Part shown: in pieces, positions 60,481-64,000 of the stretch
Numbering within the stretch: position 1 is the stretch's first letter
How the letters are laid out: each line of letters opens with the position of its first letter
From: Bifidobacterium canis
GTDB taxonomy: Bacteria; Actinomycetota; Actinomycetes; Actinomycetales; Bifidobacteriaceae
Assembly: GCF_009727065.1 (NCBI RefSeq)
Contig: NZ_WNLP01000005.1
Span: 1-64,000 of the forward strand
Reading direction: 5' to 3'
DNA: 64,000 nt
Translations under genes and position numbers: made by a program
Notes under the pieces: model-generated
The model's database searches: none
What the model was told of the DNA's origin: nothing
The model's input: the letters and a program-made list of their open reading frames with translations, nothing else

Positions 60481-62942
60481 ACGCCATGCCTCTCATCTCG
60501 CCAATCGCAGCACGCGCACACGCTACGCATACGAACACTGTGCGCGCAACCATGTCGCGCACGAATACAACGCGCACCTATGCCGTGTCCCTTACCGTCA
60601 CCAGCCTCATCGTGTTGCTGGGCACTGCGAATCTCATCGACGTGTATGACACGGTGACGCTGTGGCTGCTGGCTGCAGCACCGGCCACGGTTATCGGCAC
60701 GCTCATCGCGGCGATGGGCATGCGTGAACAGCTGCGCGGCTGGTGGCAGCTGCTTGCGCTCGCCGTTGCTCAATGCATCGTCGGGCCGCTTATTGCACTG
60801 CCGCACACCGCGATCTTCCACGTGGTTCCTTCTTTGGCAACGCTCAGCGAAGGTTGGCACGCCACGTTCAGCTCGTTCAAACTCATCGTTGCGATGACGC
60901 CACCGATCGGCTCCACAACCGGATCGTTGATGGCGGTGTGGAGCATCTGCATGTGGTCGAGCGTGCTCGCCGGCACGTTCGCCATATTCCCGAACCCCAG
61001 ATTCTGCATACTCAGCGTGGTCATCGGCATCGCCGACTGCGCCCTCTGCGCATTGCTCGGCACGCAGAACGCATCTCATCGCACGCTGCTCGGGGTGGCG
61101 CTCGCGATCCTCATACTGTGGTGGTTGTCGTGGCGCTGGCAGCTACTGGAATACTCGCATTTGCTCAGCGCAACGCTCATCCTGCTGCTCGCCGCAGTGA
61201 TCGCATTCGGGTACTGTTCGACGGTACATGTGCAGCGAGTAATACTGCGTGATTATTACGATCCGCCGTTGAGTTTGCAGCAGTATTCGAGTCCGCTCGC
61301 CGCCATGCGCGCCTATATCAAGGAGCATAAGGAACACGATCTGCTCACCGTGCACAATCTGCCGGCAGGAGCGAGTGTGCGTCTCGCCGTCATGGACTGC
61401 TATGACGGCAATGTGTGGAATCTCACCGACGGGCAGTCACATGCCAGTTCCGGTCATTACGTGCGCGCGGGCACGACGATCACACCGACCGAAGAACAAC
61501 ATGGCGGCGAGATATTCCAAGCATCGTTCACCGTGCACGACGGTATGCGTGATTACTGGCTGCCACTCGCAGGAGCAGCAACACAAGTCGCATTCGAAGG
61601 CGAGCATGATCGGTCGCGAGATGATTTCTTCTACAATAAGCCTGCCAATTCAGGCATTGTGACCTCCGGCATTCATGCCGGACTCAGCTACAGCGAAACC
61701 GGCATGCTCGCCGCACGGCCGAGCGACGGGCAGATCCGCCATGCGAATGCTGCACATATTGAGCAGGCGGCAATAGCTGACATGCCCGACGCTGTGTCTT
61801 CCATGGCACTCGCACTGGCAGGCGGGCAGAGCACGGCTGGGGCGCAAGCGCTCGCCTTGGCACACGGTTTGCGCGAACACGGCTGGTTTTCGCATGGTCT
61901 GGCGAATGATTACCCGTCGAATTCCGGTCACGGAAACTACCGCCTAGCACAACTGTTGGGTGGGACTGTGATGGTGGGTGACAGCGAGCAGTACGCTTCG
62001 GCCATGGCGTTGATGGCACGCTCGCTTGGCTTGCCAAGCCGCGTGGTGCTGGGATTCGTGCCGAAAGACGGCGACGGTGATCCCACTGAATCGCGTACCG
62101 AGCGCACGGCCGACGGGCAGACAACGGTCACGTTCACCGGCAACGACATCTGCGCTTGGGTGGAAATCCTGCTGGAAGACTACGGGTAGGTGGCTTTCTA
62201 CCCGACGCCGCAAGAGACGAAAGTGCCTGACGAGAACGAAAACTTAACGCCGCCGAATCCCGAATCACTGGTGCGCCAACCACCACCGCCGCTCATGGAT
62301 CCGTTGCGAGATGAACAGCGGCCCGCCAATGGTTCCAATGTTTCCGGCGAAGATGCCGAAGCGCCGACCACTCCATCCGCGTGGCAGATCGTCGCGCGGG
62401 TGCTGCACACGATCGCAGTGGTTGGTTCGCCTCTGTGGGCAGCACTGCTGATCTGCAGAACCATACTCGCGTTGAAAGCCGCACAACTGGCTCACATGCG
62501 CTCGCATGGCAGTGCGAATATGCGCGTGGAGTCTGGGTGGAGGTCGATCACACTGCTCGCCAGGCAAAGCGGCGTGCAGATTATCGGCACGCGTCGCGAG
62601 CAAAGTGCCGCTATTGCACGAACTTTGAATATCGACGAGCATATAGTGCAACAGGCTGCATATATGGCGGATTACGCTGCGTTCTCGGGAGAATCGCTGA
62701 GCGACGCCGATGCGAATGCATATTGGAAGTCGGCAGATGCCATACGCGAGGGAATATTGCGCGCACTGCCCGTGCAGCAACGCGTCCGCGCGCGTCTTGA
62801 TCTGCGGGGTGTGTTTCATACTGTGCGGCATACCAATTCGTGGCGCCACCTAGTGCGCCGCCAGCTGAATAATGCTACGATGACGGCTAGTGCACCCCTG
62901 TGTCAGCGCCATCGACGACGAGGAGCTGCACAGCACAAATAA
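60477..62942 (+). CDS. tgm: Transglutaminase-like membrane protein, triad lost, one in-frame stop
   Basis: About 821 codons. Six or so membrane helices (about 30-250) are followed by an outside transglutaminase-like domain (TgpA/DUF3488 layout) and a C-terminal membrane segment (VVGSPLWAALLICRTILAL) with a DUF4129-like tail. The catalytic positions are changed: the usual GxCEQFASAMALMAR reads GDSEQYASAMALMAR, HAWVE reads CAWVE, and FDPTP reads FYPTP. It therefore probably lacks activity. A TAG at 62187-62189 interrupts the frame in LEDYG-stop-VAFYPTP, where the family has Trp (TGG); both halves are in phase. A one-base change or sequence error explains it. Confidence 0.88.
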
Positions 62943-62975
62943 CACGAGCAAGTCGCCATAAAGAGAGCAGGCATC

Positions 62976-63595
62976 ATGGTTGATTATCAGTTGGCCGTCG
63001 CAGCCGTGCAAGATCCGAACGCCGACCCGATACTCTTGGCAAAATCGCATATGAAAATCCTGAGTTCGGAGCGAATGTAGCGGTGAATCCTCGAGCATAC
63101 CCCGGTCTCAAACGCTGGCTTGCAGAATTCGGTGATGAGCGTGCGCGCACCACGCTCGCGCAAATGGGCATCATCAACACCGCCGGACCGGTGGTCGACC
63201 GGTATGAGGAGGCTGGTACTCCTGATAATTCCAGTAATCTTGCTACGAACTCCACTGTGAAACCTGCTGTGAAACAATCAGTGGAGCAGTCGTCAGAGCA
63301 AGCGGAGCAGGAATCTCAACCATCCACCGACGATGTGAACCAACTGTTCAACGTGTTCGCGCAAGAGTCACAGCAATTGCAGAACAATACTCAGCAGGAG
63401 TCGAGTCCGCAATACACGCCTGAGCTTGCGCTGAACACCTCGGATCCGGCGATCATGCACGACATCGCGCAATATGCGCCACAGTTGCATGTCTATTTGG
63501 CGCAGAACCCATATATCTACCCTGAGTTGCTCAACTGGTTGGCGTCGCTCAACGAGCCACAGGTCACTGCCGTCATTCAGCAACGTCAGCGGTGA
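62976..63595 (+). CDS. Variant leucine-rich repeat (LRV) domain protein, frame broken once
   Basis: About 206 residues after repair from MVDYQLAVAAVQDPNADP (62976; AGAGAGCAGG upstream). The repeated layout (DPILLAKIAYENPEFGANVA...; DPAIMHDIAQYAPQLHVYLA) resembles LRV repeats at both ends, with a Gln/Ser/Glu-rich linker between. The frame is lost in the A run 63041-63044 (one base missing); restoring it gives LLAKIAYENPEFGANVAVNP. LRV domains of this type occur beside kinase and FHA genes in actinobacteria. It is 33 nt after tgm and likely in the same operon. The role is unknown. Confidence 0.8.
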
Positions 63596-64000
63596 TCACG
63601 AATTCGGATCTTCGCTCACATCGATGGTGAAGAACTGGTCACCAATACGAATGGTGGCCGGCACGTGCAGTTCTTCCGGTTTCCCCTGCTGCACGCGAAT
63701 ATCTTCGCCATGCTCAGTCAGGAATGTGCCGTTAAGCGAGCCCATGTCTTCGAGCCACAACGTGCCATGTTCGCCGAAGCTGATCGCGCAATGATCGCGA
63801 GACACCGTTTTCGTCGGATCGAGCAACCGCACCGATTTCGAGCCTTCGGGAATGCTATGCGACGGCTTGCGCCCGAGCAACGTGTTCATGTCGATGGCGA
63901 TCTGCTGATGAGTCACATCATTCGTCAGCGTGTAGTTGCGGTGGGGTTCGTGCACGAATGCCGTCGACAGCACTGTGCCATCCCACTCATCACTGCCTTG
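63596..64000 (-). CDS. FHA domain protein, 5' end beyond window
   Basis: The frame stays open to the right edge (QGSDEWDGTV precedes the internal GTG at 63973), so the start is outside. The visible 134 residues are an FHA domain: GRKPSHSI, SRDHCAISF (phosphothreonine-binding Arg-Ser and His), EDMGSLNGTFL. It is likely to read phosphorylation by Pkb2. It converges on the LRV gene; the two stops abut. Confidence 0.88.
   Translation of the reverse strand, partial: QGSDEWDGTVLSTAFVHEPHRNYTLTNDVTHQQIAIDMNTLLGRKPSHSIPEGSKSVRLLDPTKTVSRDHCAISFGEHGTLWLEDMGSLNGTFLTEHGEDIRVQQGKPEELHVPATIRIGDQFFTIDVSEDPNS

Overview
The window is high-GC actinobacterial DNA, almost certainly Bifidobacterium. It carries the kinase/FN3/AAA/DUF58/transglutaminase cluster typical of that genus, an AdnAB-type helicase-nuclease pair, and a class III ribonucleotide reductase (nrdD-nrdG) suited to an anaerobe. 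No rRNA, phage or plasmid module is present, and no transposase gene was recognised.

Layout. 1-6.4 kb: complete type II-C CRISPR-Cas locus, with a 23-repeat array (running off the left edge), cas2, cas1, cas9 and a tracrRNA upstream of cas9. 6.4-14.3 kb: glutamate-cysteine ligase, a giant acyl-CoA dehydratase/activase fusion, a DUF1304 membrane protein, and a RelB/PIN toxin-antitoxin pair with a perfect operator palindrome. 14.4-20.1 kb: nrdG, nrdD (with tandem NrdR-box candidates) and xseA-xseB. 20.1-26.4 kb: an EEP phosphodiesterase, tRNA-Arg(CCT), DUF4391, aminotransferase, orphan Vsr and an unknown protein. 26.4-41.8 kb: housekeeping genes, mostly on the minus strand (3'-5' exonuclease, def, glmM, a DUF2510/transglutaminase protein, pepN, rnj, dapA, dapB, MFS, GNAT). 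42-50.7 kb: adnB and adnA. 50.8-64 kb: pkb2-fn3-aaa-duf58-tgm, an LRV protein, and an FHA protein cut by the right edge.

Two things stand out. First, eleven frame breaks in eight genes (cas9, the dehydratase fusion, glmM, MFS, GNAT, adnB, adnA, LRV) are each explained by one base missing from a short homopolymer; one break needs two such losses. Two more genes carry a single in-frame stop. This looks like a systematic sequencing or consensus artefact rather than real decay, and I give reconstructed gene spans. Second, two intergenic regions (15273-15525 and 20211-20396) hold different short motifs repeated on the same roughly 20-bp lattice in both orientations, starting with TGTC near a shared TACGTT flank. 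They resemble multi-site transposon ends or phased operator arrays and match no element I can name. In addition, the transglutaminase of the kinase cluster has lost all three catalytic triad residues, so it is probably a pseudoenzyme.
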